From contig CALKVA010000004.1 of the NCBI GenBank assembly GCA_937996625.1, positions 1 through 64,000 of the forward strand: DNA of 64,000 nt. Direction: 5' to 3'. Position 1 is the stretch's first letter. Each line of letters begins with the position of its first letter. Source of the stretch: UBA5951 sp009936885. GTDB lineage: Bacteria; Pseudomonadota; Alphaproteobacteria; Puniceispirillales; Puniceispirillaceae. Below are positions 18,514-28,090 of the stretch, piece by piece. The notes below the pieces were generated by a model. The model ran no database searches, had not been told where the DNA came from, and was given only the letters and a program-made list of their open reading frames with translations. Made by a program: the position numbers and the translations under genes.

Positions 18514-19221
18514 TCAATCTCCCCCAACCAGTCCATAGCCATTTTCGGTCGTGAAAATAAAAGTTATTTCAGTAAGCGTCTTTATCTTCTGGCGCAATCT
18601 GTAAATATGTGTTTCCAGCGTGTGTGTGGCCAAATCTGACTGAAACCCCCACACTTCTTGTAGCAATACTTCTTTTGCAACAGGCATTGGAAAAGAGCGA
18701 ACCATCATTTTAAGAATAAGTGTTTCTTTTTCTGTAAGCGGGATTCTCTTGGGTTTTCCTGCAATAGATAACATTTTATTAGCAGGCGTGAATTCCAACG
18801 GACCAATAGTGAAACGAGCGGCATCAGATGACTTGAACTGTCTTAATTGCGCTCTAACCCGGTCCAATAACTCACCCAGCCTAACTGGTTTTGTGATGTA
18901 ATCATTTGCGCCAGCATTGAGACCATTAATAACATCATTTTCGCTTCCCTTACCGGTAAGCATGATAATTGGTTTCTCAAAACCCGTCTGCCGCAAGAAA
19001 TTGCAAAGATCTATTCCCGAGCCATCAGGCAAATTAACATCTAGCAACAAAATATCTGGCTCGAATGAAGGTACCAGTTTTTTAGCATCATTTATGTTAG
19101 CAGATGATAGGATTTCGCCAATGCCTTCTTGCTGAAGCTGACTTGTAATAACTTCGGTCAAAAACGTATCATCATCGACTAAAAGCAATTTTATGGATGG
19201 TAGGTCGTATTCAACGCTCAT
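18514..19221 (-). CDS. OmpR/PhoB-family response regulator
   Basis: A 235-residue two-component regulator. The receiver domain (about 10-125) has acidic Asp16-Asp17, phosphoacceptor Asp61 in LLLDVNLPDG, a Thr in MLTGKG and Lys111 in ITKPV. A winged-helix DNA-binding domain (about 135-233) ends with THTLETHIYRLRQKI and the wing TENGYGLV. No histidine kinase gene is adjacent, so it is an orphan in this window and its signal is unknown. It is divergent from ribA with about 140 bases between them. Confidence 0.9.
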   Translation of the reverse strand: MSVEYDLPSIKLLLVDDDTFLTEVITSQLQQEGIGEILSSANINDAKKLVPSFEPDILLLDVNLPDGSGIDLCNFLRQTGFEKPIIMLTGKGSENDVINGLNAGANDYITKPVRLGELLDRVRAQLRQFKSSDAARFTIGPLEFTPANKMLSIAGKPKRIPLTEKETLILKMMVRSFPMPVAKEVLLQEVWGFQSDLATHTLETHIYRLRQKIKTLTEITFIFTTENGYGLVGGD

Positions 19222-19360
19222 TCTTTTACCTTTTTAAACAAGTGATGAATTCAATTATCACAAACTTCATGAAATAATTGCCTTTTAATACCAACAAGGT
19301 TTAAAATGTTATGTTAATACAAGAATTTTGAACATAACATCATAGCAAACTAATTAGGTT

Positions 19361-20473
19361 ATGCAATTGACAATTATTCCAAAAAATATAGCGGGTAAAA
19401 TCGATACAGCGCTATCTGCCTTAAGACGAGGCTCGATGGTCATGATACGTGACCAGAATCAACGTGCAGGCTTTATTAGAGCTGCCGAATTTGCTGATTA
19501 TGATTTACCTGAAATCCCGCATATCACTCAGATTGCCCCAACACTGTGTTTTACAATGCAGCAAGTTCAATTTTTAAGACCGCATACTACCTCTAGCAAA
19601 CCGGTTTTTAGCTTACCTGTAAACACACTTACAGGAGAACAAATTGTGGGCTTGTCGATTGGAGAGTCTAAACTTCTTCCGCAAAATGCTGGGCTGCTTC
19701 CAGAGCATGAAAACTCACTAGTGGATTTGGCAGTAAAAGTTGTAAAATTTGCTAAATTATTACCCTCGGCGCTTTTATATCGTGTGTCGCACACAGATGT
19801 CTACAAGCAGGACAGGCTTTCCAACCCCTATCAAATACCTGTTTTGGAATTTTCAGATATCGCAAGCTTCTCGTCAATTCAACCGTCTCTATCTATTAGT
19901 ATAGAAGCTGACCTTCCACTAAAACAAGCGCCAGAGTCAAAAATTATTATGTTCAGGAATAGTAACGGTAAGGAAGAGCATTTTGCGATTGTGGTTGGAG
20001 AGGGGCTGAGTGTTAAGGAACCCCTTGTTAGATTACATTCTCAATGTCTTACAGGTGATGTGTTTGGATCTCTGAAATGTGATTGCGGTGACCAGCTTCA
20101 AACAGCATTATCTTTGATGAGTAGTGAGGGCGCAGGCGTCGTGTTATATTTGGCACAAGAGGGCAGAGATATTGGTTTGTTAAATAAAATACGCGCCTAT
20201 GCGCTCCAAGATGCTGGACTAGATACAGTCGAAGCTAATCATAGTTTGGGTTTTAATACTGACGAGCGCGGTTTCAGTACTGCTGTTGAAATGCTAAACT
20301 TGCTCGAGCTTTCACACATTAAACTACTAACGAACAATCCAGATAAAGTGAAACAGCTGTCAGAGCATGGCATTACAATTACACAAAGACTGCCTTTAGT
20401 GCTTCCAACCAATCCTCATAATGAGAATTATATTAAAGTAAAAAAAGAAAAAACAGGGCATCTTATAAGCTAG
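19361..20473 (+). CDS. ribA: GTP cyclohydrolase II with a degenerate RibB-like N-terminal domain
   Basis: First committed step of riboflavin synthesis. The C-terminal 170 residues form GTP cyclohydrolase II: RLHSQCLTGD, the zinc cysteines in CLTGDVFGSLKCDCG, LAQEGRDIGLLNKI and LGFNTDERGF. The N-terminal 190 residues have the length and outline of a DHBP synthase (RibB) domain, but the typical acidic active-site motifs are not visible (RDQNQRAGFI is found where an acidic stretch is expected). So only the cyclohydrolase step is likely to be catalysed. The total of 370 residues matches other alphaproteobacterial RibA proteins. I see no FMN riboswitch upstream. Confidence 0.88.
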   Translation: MQLTIIPKNIAGKIDTALSALRRGSMVMIRDQNQRAGFIRAAEFADYDLPEIPHITQIAPTLCFTMQQVQFLRPHTTSSKPVFSLPVNTLTGEQIVGLSIGESKLLPQNAGLLPEHENSLVDLAVKVVKFAKLLPSALLYRVSHTDVYKQDRLSNPYQIPVLEFSDIASFSSIQPSLSISIEADLPLKQAPESKIIMFRNSNGKEEHFAIVVGEGLSVKEPLVRLHSQCLTGDVFGSLKCDCGDQLQTALSLMSSEGAGVVLYLAQEGRDIGLLNKIRAYALQDAGLDTVEANHSLGFNTDERGFSTAVEMLNLLELSHIKLLTNNPDKVKQLSEHGITITQRLPLVLPTNPHNENYIKVKKEKTGHLIS

Positions 20474-20497
20474 CTGTTGGCGAAGTAAAGTTTTTCT

Positions 20498-21175
20498 CTA
20501 ATATGCTCTATTCCCAAAAAAAGCAGATCCAATACGGATATGAGTTGCTCCAAGCCTTATTGCATCCTCAAAGTCCGCACTCATGCCCATGGAAAGTGAT
20601 GTTAAACCTGCTTGTGACGCCAATTTATTTAGAAACGCAAAATGTGGGCTTGCATCTTCATCTATTGGCGGAATGCACATAAACCCCTCGACTATCAGGC
20701 CATAATCATGAGCGCAGATTTGTGCAAACTCAACTGCTTTTTCTGGTGCAATTCCTGATTTTTGAGATTCAAGCCCCGTATTTACCTGAATGAAACAAGA
20801 TAGCTGTTTGTTCTGCTTTTTCATTTCAACAGATACGGCCTTGGCGATTTTGTCTCTGTCAATTGTATGAATGACATCAAATAATCGTACCGCATCTGCT
20901 GCCTTGTTACTTTGTAATGCGCCAATAAGATGAATTTCTAAATCTGGGTAGATAGATGTGAGTGGTAGCCATCTAGTAAGTGCTTCTTGCACCTGGTTTT
21001 CGCCAAAACACCTGAACCCTGCATCTAATGTTGCTTGAATACGCTCCGCTTCTTGACGTTTAGAAACCGCTATCAGTTTTACATTAGAGCGATTTCTAGA
21101 AGCTTCTTTGCAAGCTCTTAGAATTCGATTTTCAATATCGATTTGGGATTGAGATTTTTGCGTGTTTGGCTGCAT
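20498..21175 (-). CDS. Pyridoxal-phosphate homeostasis protein (YggS family)
   Basis: A 225-residue PLP-binding TIM-barrel protein that buffers vitamin B6 and has no known catalytic activity. The PLP lysine is in VKLIAVSKRQ near residue 44, followed by FGENQVQEA, HLIGALQSNK, CFIQVNTGLESQKSGI and SMGMSADFEDAIRLGATHIRIG, which are the family's successive barrel motifs. It is convergent with ribA with about 24 bases between stops. Cotranscription partners are not evident. Confidence 0.93.
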   Translation of the reverse strand: MQPNTQKSQSQIDIENRILRACKEASRNRSNVKLIAVSKRQEAERIQATLDAGFRCFGENQVQEALTRWLPLTSIYPDLEIHLIGALQSNKAADAVRLFDVIHTIDRDKIAKAVSVEMKKQNKQLSCFIQVNTGLESQKSGIAPEKAVEFAQICAHDYGLIVEGFMCIPPIDEDASPHFAFLNKLASQAGLTSLSMGMSADFEDAIRLGATHIRIGSAFFGNRAY

Positions 21176-21455
21176 TGTTCGCCTTAAATAAATTAAAGGG
21201 CTATGTTTCTGTCTAGAATGATTATTTAGCTAATAAAGTTCTTGAAATCTATCTAAACTTGCATCTTCCAATTCGTATAAAATGGTTAACTCGATGGTAA
21301 TTATTATCAATAAAAGTGACAGAACTGTTGCAAATATACCACAGTTTAGTTTTTTTTATCTGATTTATTCAATTAATATATTAAATATTTATTAGCTGTT
21401 GTTTATCTTAGAAAAGGGTCAATCCTGACCAAAATACGTTTTAATGGAGATATAT

Positions 21456-22436
21456 ATGCGTAAAATTCTTCTTGCTTCTACTGCATTGGTTGCAGTTGCG
21501 GGCATTTCTGCTGCAAATGCAGAAATTTCCCTATCAGGTGGTTACGATTTTGAATACACATCTGTTTCAGATGATCAAACAGATAACACAACTGCCGGTG
21601 AAAATGGTACTTCAATGAGCTCAGACATTGATTTAGCAGCCTCATATTCAACAACCACAGATACTGGTCTTTCAATATCTGTAAGCTATGACATTGATGG
21701 CGACACTGGTTCTGCGTCACTTGGCGGTGATTTCGGTACAATAACAATGGATGACGGTAACGAAGCTATGGGTATTGGAGGCGGAGACGCTGACAGCGTA
21801 TCAAACATGGGCATCGTTGGTGACAACACTATTGCTTACAGTGGCGGCGAAGCAATCAACGGTGGAATTATTGCTTACAGCAATACTTTCGGTGGAATTG
21901 AGTTTGGCATTGGTTTTGGTGACGGTGGCGTTGCTTCAGATGCAGACGAAACATCATATGGTGTAAGCTATTCATCATCTGTAAACGGTGCTGATTTCTC
22001 AATTGGTTACGCTTCGGCATCTACAGGTTCAGCAAATGATGCAGTTGCTTCGGCAGACCTTAATGCTTCATCTTTAGCAGTTGACGTATCTGTTGGAAAT
22101 ATATCAGTTTCAATGGCTAGAAATGCACATAAATCAGATCGTAATGATGACAATGCATCAGCGACAGGCACCAATGACCTTTCTTCAACCAATTTTGGTC
22201 TATCATATGCTATATCAGATAGCCTAACATTGCAGGCTGCTTCTGTAGCTGCTGACGGAACAGAAGATGGTTCTGCCGACTATAAATATGATGAGTCAGC
22301 TTATGGTATCTCTTACACAGTTGCTTCTGGTGTTTCATTGGATATAAGCTACTCTGACTTTACACAGTCCGGTGGTGGCGGTAACACTGATGTTTCTGGT
22401 TCAGGAACAACTGTTGCCTTGGGAGTTTCCTTCTAA
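21456..22436 (+). CDS. Gram-negative outer-membrane porin
   Basis: A 326-residue exported protein. The signal peptide MRKILLASTALVAVAG ends at ANA, cleaved before EISLSGGYDFEY. The mature part is rich in Gly, Ser, Asp and Ala, has alternating beta-strand patterns and finishes in TTVALGVSF with the terminal phenylalanine needed for BAM-dependent insertion. It has only a few positive residues, which fits a general porin with acidic loops. I use the ATG at 21456 because GGAGAT precedes it; the in-frame ATG at 21444 lies within that ribosome binding region. It is transcribed alone, with a strong terminator 25 bases after its stop. Confidence 0.88.
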   Translation: MRKILLASTALVAVAGISAANAEISLSGGYDFEYTSVSDDQTDNTTAGENGTSMSSDIDLAASYSTTTDTGLSISVSYDIDGDTGSASLGGDFGTITMDDGNEAMGIGGGDADSVSNMGIVGDNTIAYSGGEAINGGIIAYSNTFGGIEFGIGFGDGGVASDADETSYGVSYSSSVNGADFSIGYASASTGSANDAVASADLNASSLAVDVSVGNISVSMARNAHKSDRNDDNASATGTNDLSSTNFGLSYAISDSLTLQAASVAADGTEDGSADYKYDESAYGISYTVASGVSLDISYSDFTQSGGGGNTDVSGSGTTVALGVSF

Positions 22437-22461
22437 TTTAACAATCTAAATTTTATATTGA

Positions 22462-22488
22462 GGGGTCAGTTGTCTGACCCCTTTTTTT
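22462..22488 (+). terminator. Rho-independent terminator of the porin gene
   Basis: GGGGTCAG at 22462-22469 pairs perfectly with CTGACCCC at 22474-22481 around a TTGT loop, followed by seven T. This is the clearest intrinsic terminator in the window. Confidence 0.95.
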
Positions 22489-22523
22489 GTTGCATATTGT
22501 GTTTAATCAGGAGATGTTAGTTA

Positions 22524-23018
22524 ATGTTTAAATACTTATTATCTATTGCTGTATTATTCGTTACAGCCTGTTCTTCTACGGGACCAGAGGATGCTTCTAC
22601 AAAAAAACATAAAGATGGGTCGTTTTTAACTGGAAGAAGTGAAACTGGTATAACTCTAGAGGATATATCCAGAACATCTAAAAAAAGCTCTTCTGGAATA
22701 CCCGTAAACGCATTATTATGGCGCGCCTCTCTTGATATCGCCTCTATACTGCCAATTGATGATATTGATGTATTTAGTGGCACGCTAATTACTGACTGGT
22801 ATAGTCTTCCATCTCAGCCAAGAGAGCAAATTAAATTAGCCATATTTGTTTTAGATAAAGAGCTTCGATCTGATGCAATCCGTGTTGTTGTGTATGTTCA
22901 ATCACGAAAAGGGGATGTCTGGCAAGATGCTGGAATAGACCCTGAACTTGCCATACGATTAGAGGATTTTATTCTTACGCGGGCACGTGAGCTGCGCGCC
23001 TCTTCTGTTACTCAATAA
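22524..23018 (+). CDS. DUF3576 lipoprotein
   Basis: A 164-residue lipoprotein. A short signal peptide ends in the lipobox VTAC with Cys16. The mature part has the conserved DUF3576 core: NALLWRASLDIASILPIDDID, then GTLITDWYSLP, and EQIKLAIFVLDKELRSDAIRVVV. The family is restricted mainly to alphaproteobacteria and nearly always sits just before leuS, as here, with 17 bases between. Its role is unknown. A place in the cell envelope together with the downstream lptE product is an inference. Confidence 0.88.
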   Translation: MFKYLLSIAVLFVTACSSTGPEDASTKKHKDGSFLTGRSETGITLEDISRTSKKSSSGIPVNALLWRASLDIASILPIDDIDVFSGTLITDWYSLPSQPREQIKLAIFVLDKELRSDAIRVVVYVQSRKGDVWQDAGIDPELAIRLEDFILTRARELRASSVTQ

Positions 23019-23035
23019 CATCTAGTTGATAATTA

Positions 23036-25609
23036 ATGACTGAATTTATTCCATCTCAACTCGAGGAAAAATGGCAGATAGCGTGGGAAAACGCTAATTG
23101 CTTTAGCGCTGAAGATTTCTCCAAAAAGCCAAAATATTACGTACTTGAAATGTTTCCCTATCCATCTGGGCGTATTCATATGGGGCATGTTCGAAATTAT
23201 GCACTAGGAGACGTTGTTGCGAGGTTCAAAAGGGCAAAAGGATTTAATGTTCTACATCCGATGGGATGGGATGCGTTTGGGCTTCCTGCCGAAAACGCGG
23301 CGATAGAACGGGACACGCATCCAGCCAAATGGACAAGACAAAACATCGCTTCAATGCGGGAGCAGTTAAAGTCAATGGGGCTTTCTTATGATTGGCTGCG
23401 TGAATTAGCAACATGTGAGCCAGATTATTATAGGCATGAGCAGCTCATGTTTCTTAAATTCTTAGAAAAAGGCCTTGCCTACCGCAAGGAGTCTTGGGTG
23501 AATTGGGATCCTGTTGAAAATACTGTTCTTGCAAATGAACAAGTTGTTGATGGGTGTGGTTGGCGCTCTGGTGTTTCAGTTGAGCGCCGCAAACTATCCC
23601 AGTGGTTTTTAAATATTACCCGATATGGTGACGAGCTATTAAATTCGATAAATTCGCTTGATAACTGGCCAGAACGTGTGCGCTTGATGCAACATAATTG
23701 GATTGGCAGATCCGAAGGGGCACAGCTTAACTTTAAATTAGACAAATATACTGGCGGCTTCTCAGACTTGGATGTGTTTACCACGCGTCCTGATACTTTG
23801 TTTGGTGCATCATTTGTTGCTATGTCCGCACATCATCCATTGGCAAGTTATCTTGCAGAGGAAAATCCTGAACTCGCAAAATTCATTGCTGATTGTGATG
23901 CCCTTGGCATATCAGAAGCAGCCATCGAACAGGCCGAAAAGCGCGGATTTAGAACAGAATTACAGGTACATCATCCCCTTATTAGTGGCAAAAAATTACC
24001 TGTTTATATCGCTAATTTCGTACTAATGGACTATGGAACAGGCGCTATATTTGGCTGCCCAGCGCATGACCAACGTGATCTTGATTTCGCTCGTAAATAT
24101 AACCTAACTGTAACCGAAGTGGTCTGCCCCGAAGATGAAGAGGCTGAGAATTTCTTAGTTGAAGATGTTGCCTATACTGGCCCTGGAACCATAATAAACT
24201 CGGGCGACTGGAACGGTCTTAATATAGAAGAAGCCAAAAAAGTTGCTATTAGAGAGATTGAAGCTATTAGCGCCGGATTCAAAAAAGTAACTTTTAGATT
24301 ACGAGATTGGGGCGTATCTCGTCAGCGATATTGGGGATGCCCAATACCAATAATTCATTGCTCTGATTGCGGAATAGTTCCTGTTCCTGAGAAAGATTTG
24401 CCTGTTGTGCTCCCAGATGATGTTGAATTTGGGGAATCTGGTAATCCACTTGATACCCACCCAACCTGGAAGCAGGTTACATGTCCTAAATGCGGGGCTG
24501 ATAGTGAGAGGGAAACCGATACCTTTGATACTTTTTTCGAAAGCTCTTGGTATTATCTAAGATTTGTTGATCCTATGTCTGACAAAGCCTTTAATGCGGA
24601 GAAGGCTGCTTATTGGATGCCAGTAGATCAATATATCGGAGGGGTAGAGCATGCAGTTCTACATCTTTTATATTCAAGATTCTTTACCAGAGCACTTAGC
24701 GATGTTGGATATTTAGATCTTGATGAGCCGTTTGCAGGTCTTATGACACAAGGAATGGTGTGCCATCAATCTTTCAAATCTTTAGATGGTCAATGGTTAT
24801 TTCCGAATGAGGTAAGAAAAACCGATAATGGGTTTGTTTCAGTAGTAGATAATCTACCGGTTCAGGCTGGCCGCGTTGAGAAAATGAGTAAGTCAAAGCG
24901 TAATGTTGTAGACCCTGAAGAAATAATAAAATCATATGGTGCTGATACCGCACGACTATTTATGCTTTCTGATTCTCCGCCAGATAGAGATCTTGAATGG
25001 ACAGAAGCAGGTGTTGAGGGATCTTTTAGGTTTATAAGCAAAATTTTTAAACTATCTTCGGAAACGCCTACTAAACCAGACCGTAACATTAGCTCAGAGG
25101 AATTAGCAAATTTTTCCGAAGCCGCCTTAAATCTGCTTAAAATAGCGCATCGCTCTGTTACGATAATAAATGAGAATATAGAGAGATTTGCTTTTAATAA
25201 ATGTGTTGCGCAGATTCACATATTAGTGAATGCCCTGTCTTCATTCAAGCAGACTGGTGAAGATGCAGACCGCATTAATCACCATGTTTTAGAATTACTT
25301 GCACAGATGTTAGCCCCATTTGCACCACATATTGCAGAAGAACTCTGGTTTAATTTAGGAAATACAGAACTTGTCAGCACATCGCCTTGGCCGTATGTTT
25401 TTGAAGAGCTTCTTAATGATGACATGATTGAGGTTGCAGTTCAGGTAAATGGTAAAGTTAGAGTTAAGCTCAACCTGCCAGTAGATTTACCAAAGCAGGA
25501 AGCAGAGGAAGCTGCACTTTCAACTAAAGAAGTTAAAAAATATATGTCTGGCAGAGAGATTAAACGCGTCATAGTTGTACCAAACAGGATTATCAATGTT
25601 GTGGGCTAA
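23036..25609 (+). CDS. leuS: Leucyl-tRNA synthetase
   Basis: Charges tRNA-Leu. The 857-residue class I synthetase has the HIGH-type motif HMGH at 48-51 in PYPSGRIHMGHVRNY, an editing domain (TTRPDTLFGASFV near 245) and the KMSKS loop KMSKSKRNVVDPEEI near 620. A zinc-like cysteine set (CSDCG and CPKCG) lies near 445-490. WNPxD-type sequence VNWDPVENTVLANEQV is near 160. It is preceded by DUF3576 and overlaps lptE by 14 bases, the usual alphaproteobacterial order. Confidence 0.97.
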   Translation: MTEFIPSQLEEKWQIAWENANCFSAEDFSKKPKYYVLEMFPYPSGRIHMGHVRNYALGDVVARFKRAKGFNVLHPMGWDAFGLPAENAAIERDTHPAKWTRQNIASMREQLKSMGLSYDWLRELATCEPDYYRHEQLMFLKFLEKGLAYRKESWVNWDPVENTVLANEQVVDGCGWRSGVSVERRKLSQWFLNITRYGDELLNSINSLDNWPERVRLMQHNWIGRSEGAQLNFKLDKYTGGFSDLDVFTTRPDTLFGASFVAMSAHHPLASYLAEENPELAKFIADCDALGISEAAIEQAEKRGFRTELQVHHPLISGKKLPVYIANFVLMDYGTGAIFGCPAHDQRDLDFARKYNLTVTEVVCPEDEEAENFLVEDVAYTGPGTIINSGDWNGLNIEEAKKVAIREIEAISAGFKKVTFRLRDWGVSRQRYWGCPIPIIHCSDCGIVPVPEKDLPVVLPDDVEFGESGNPLDTHPTWKQVTCPKCGADSERETDTFDTFFESSWYYLRFVDPMSDKAFNAEKAAYWMPVDQYIGGVEHAVLHLLYSRFFTRALSDVGYLDLDEPFAGLMTQGMVCHQSFKSLDGQWLFPNEVRKTDNGFVSVVDNLPVQAGRVEKMSKSKRNVVDPEEIIKSYGADTARLFMLSDSPPDRDLEWTEAGVEGSFRFISKIFKLSSETPTKPDRNISSEELANFSEAALNLLKIAHRSVTIINENIERFAFNKCVAQIHILVNALSSFKQTGEDADRINHHVLELLAQMLAPFAPHIAEELWFNLGNTELVSTSPWPYVFEELLNDDMIEVAVQVNGKVRVKLNLPVDLPKQEAEEAALSTKEVKKYMSGREIKRVIVVPNRIINVVG

Positions 25610-26099
25610 AAAACAGTTATATTTGACTTTATGGTGTATCATTTTGCTTTTTACGAGCTGTATCGGTACCATCGACTCGCGAAATGATGTCTTTGTAAAA
25701 GATAAAATATCCCAGATTACAGCCCAAAACCCTGAATCTCATATAGAATTATTATTTTACAAGCAATTTAATCATATTGCTCGAAACACGCCAATAAGCG
25801 CAAATTATATGCTTACCTATTCTTTGAATGTTTCCAACACACAGACACTTTCTGTCACCCAAAACTCCTCTAACTTGAAAAACACCTTTGTCACGGTAGA
25901 ATTTAAGTTAAAAAATACACGCACTGGGCAGTTAATTCACCAAGGGAGCATTAATTCTGAAGCGACATCAGGAGCTGTTTCTGGACTATATGCACAAGAG
26001 AAATCCGAGAAATTTGCCCAAGAACGTCTTGCTATACTGTTAGCGCAACGAGTTTATCAGAACCTATATCTTTATTTCTTGGAAAACCCTGATAACTAA
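25596..26099 (+). CDS. lptE: LPS-assembly lipoprotein LptE-like
   Basis: Outer-membrane lipoprotein that plugs the LptD translocon for lipopolysaccharide export. From the ATG at 25596 it has 167 residues. A hydrophobic signal leads to Cys22 in LLFTSC. The rest has the alternating strands of the family, such as YMLTYSLNVSNTQTL and VTVEFKLKNTRTGQLIHQG, and a C-terminal helix AQERLAILLAQRVYQNLYLY. Sequence similarity in this family is low, and position between leuS and holA supports the call. The start overlaps leuS and has AGGA six bases before it. Confidence 0.82.
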   Translation: MLWAKKQLYLTLWCIILLFTSCIGTIDSRNDVFVKDKISQITAQNPESHIELLFYKQFNHIARNTPISANYMLTYSLNVSNTQTLSVTQNSSNLKNTFVTVEFKLKNTRTGQLIHQGSINSEATSGAVSGLYAQEKSEKFAQERLAILLAQRVYQNLYLYFLENPDN

Positions 26100-26105
26100 T
26101 TGCTT

Positions 26106-27137
26106 ATGAAAATTTCTCCTAAAGATATTGATACGCTAATTAAACAACCAAGAGAGCCTTTTCTAGCTTACCTGCTTCATGGGCCAGATTCTGGATTAAT
26201 AGATGAGCGTGGGCGTGCGCTGGCGCAACTCTTCTGCCCTAATTTGGACGATCCTTTTTCTGTTTCAAAGGTAACTGGAAAAGAAGTGCAATCAGATCCA
26301 GCATTACTGGCAGATGCGCTAAGTTCTATGGCTTTAATAGGTGCGACAAAGCTAGTTTTACTAAGCGGAACCTCAAGTGAACTTGGCTCTGCGGTTAAAG
26401 CTAATATTGACTTTTTAAACACAGATTGCCGTTTAATTATCACTGCGAGAGACGCCACAACAAAACATAGCCTTGTTACCTTATGTGAAAAGCACCCCCA
26501 AATTGCATCTATCGCCTGTTATCCAGACGAGGATAGAAACCTGCAACAATTTGTTCGCAGCAACTTATCTGAACACGGCATTAATATATCAAGCGAATTG
26601 ATAGATTATATATCCGAAAAGCTAGGTGCAGACCGTGCCATCAACAGAAGCGAAATTGAGAAGCTTGCTTTATATGCTGCACATACAAAAACCATAGAAT
26701 ACCAAGAAATTGATATGCTTTTAGGGGATAATACATCACAACTTATTGATAAATTGGTCAATGCTGTTTTCGATGGAAAAACAGAAAAGCTTGGTTTCTT
26801 ATTAGGAAAAACCAAGTCAGAGGATATACAACCAATTGTTATTATTAGATATTTTCAATCTTATCTTAAAATGCTAATCCAAGTTGGGGCAGCAAAGAAA
26901 TCTGGTTTATCAACTGGGGATGCAATAAGTAATCTGCGCCCTCCAATCTATTTTAAGCGGAAAAACGCGATCACTCACCATAGTAGCGTTTGTTCTGTAG
27001 AATGGTGTTTAACCCTTTTGAATAGATTTGTGTTGTTAGAAAAACAATGTAAAAGAGGCACCAATCCAGACCCTTTTAGTTTGATAGGGCAATCCTTGCT
27101 CGGCATTGCAATTAGCCTATCTCGTCAACGTGTTTGA
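26106..27137 (+). CDS. holA: DNA polymerase III delta subunit
   Basis: Clamp-loader subunit that opens the sliding clamp. It is 343 residues long. The N-terminus has the family pattern of a tri-helical AAA+-like domain (FLAYLLHGPDSGLIDERGRAL near 20), then ALSSMALIGATKLVLLSG, and a C-terminal collar region with ILPIVIIRYFQSYL-like helices. LptE-HolA order is conserved. I use ATG at 26106; a TTG directly after the lptE stop adds two residues. Its 3' end overlaps convergent parB by 13 bases. Confidence 0.92.
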   Translation: MKISPKDIDTLIKQPREPFLAYLLHGPDSGLIDERGRALAQLFCPNLDDPFSVSKVTGKEVQSDPALLADALSSMALIGATKLVLLSGTSSELGSAVKANIDFLNTDCRLIITARDATTKHSLVTLCEKHPQIASIACYPDEDRNLQQFVRSNLSEHGINISSELIDYISEKLGADRAINRSEIEKLALYAAHTKTIEYQEIDMLLGDNTSQLIDKLVNAVFDGKTEKLGFLLGKTKSEDIQPIVIIRYFQSYLKMLIQVGAAKKSGLSTGDAISNLRPPIYFKRKNAITHHSSVCSVEWCLTLLNRFVLLEKQCKRGTNPDPFSLIGQSLLGIAISLSRQRV

Positions 27138-28090
27138 ACCCCTAATTTTTCTAATAACGCATCAAACTGCTCCAGAGAGGAAACCGATATTTTAACAGCA
27201 CCAGCCTCTCGTTTTGGATTCCATTTGATTTCTGTCTTTAGTCCAGTTTGGCGTTCTATTTTTTCTTCTAAATCTTTGTTTTCTAGATGAGACCCAGCAT
27301 CTTCTGTGGTTTGCTTCCCACTAGTCTTATTGTTACGCTTCAACAGATTTTCAGCTTCGCGAGCTGTTAAATCCTGTTTGATTATTAACTTTGCTAAATT
27401 ATCTATATCCGGATGGCCTATGATAGGTCGAATTTGACCAACCGATACGCTACCATTCTCTATCTGCGCCTGTATCCAGTCTGGAAGTGTTAACAGGCGC
27501 ATTAGATTAGCAATATGGGGTCTTGATTTACCAATCAGTTCTGATAATTCTTGTTGGGTGTAACCATATGTTTGAATTAATTGAGAATAAGCGGTTGCTT
27601 CTTCAATAGAGGACAAATCGCGTCTTTGGATATTTTCAATAAGCGCAATTTGAGCTGCTTCCTGTTCTGAAAAATCCCTAATTACAGCAGGAATTTCATA
27701 GATTTTCGCAATTTGAGCGGCACGCCATCTGCGCTCACCAGCGATTAGCTGATATTTATTTACTGCATTTGGTGTTGGGCGAATTAATATAGGTTGTATA
27801 ACACCCTGTTTTTCAAGGGATTTTGCTAGTTCTTTTAAGGAATTATTATCAAATGTTCGACGTGGTTGCCATGGGCCTGGATTTATCCATTCAATCGGAA
27901 TTTGTTGAACAGAAGAAGAATTTGATAGTGGTTTAGTACCTGCCATATTCGTGATATTATCTCCGAATTTGAGGTTTGATACAGGGATTTCCTCTAATGA
28001 AGAGCGTGCTTCTGCATCCCCTAGCAATGTAGATAATCCGCGACCTAAGCCACGCTGAATTTTCTTTGTTTTTTTAGGTGCTTTTGTCAT
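27125..28090 (-). CDS. parB: Chromosome partitioning protein ParB
   Basis: Binds parS and spreads on DNA to guide origin segregation. The 321-residue protein has the N-terminal start KKIQRGLGRGLSTLLGD, the CTP-binding region with PWQPRRTF and IAGERRWRAAQ, the helix-turn-helix YTQQELSELIGKSRPHIANLM, and a C-terminal dimerisation segment. The ATG at 28090 overlaps the parA stop as ATGA, so the pair is translationally coupled. Two matching parS-like sites lie at 29431 and 33152. Confidence 0.95.
   Translation of the reverse strand: MTKAPKKTKKIQRGLGRGLSTLLGDAEARSSLEEIPVSNLKFGDNITNMAGTKPLSNSSSVQQIPIEWINPGPWQPRRTFDNNSLKELAKSLEKQGVIQPILIRPTPNAVNKYQLIAGERRWRAAQIAKIYEIPAVIRDFSEQEAAQIALIENIQRRDLSSIEEATAYSQLIQTYGYTQQELSELIGKSRPHIANLMRLLTLPDWIQAQIENGSVSVGQIRPIIGHPDIDNLAKLIIKQDLTAREAENLLKRNNKTSGKQTTEDAGSHLENKDLEEKIERQTGLKTEIKWNPKREAGAVKISVSSLEQFDALLEKLGVQTR

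Noticed and set aside
19222..19360. FMN riboswitch before ribA
   Set aside because: The 139-base gap lacks the conserved RFN motifs (such as AGGGGCAGGG-type segments) and is AT-rich.
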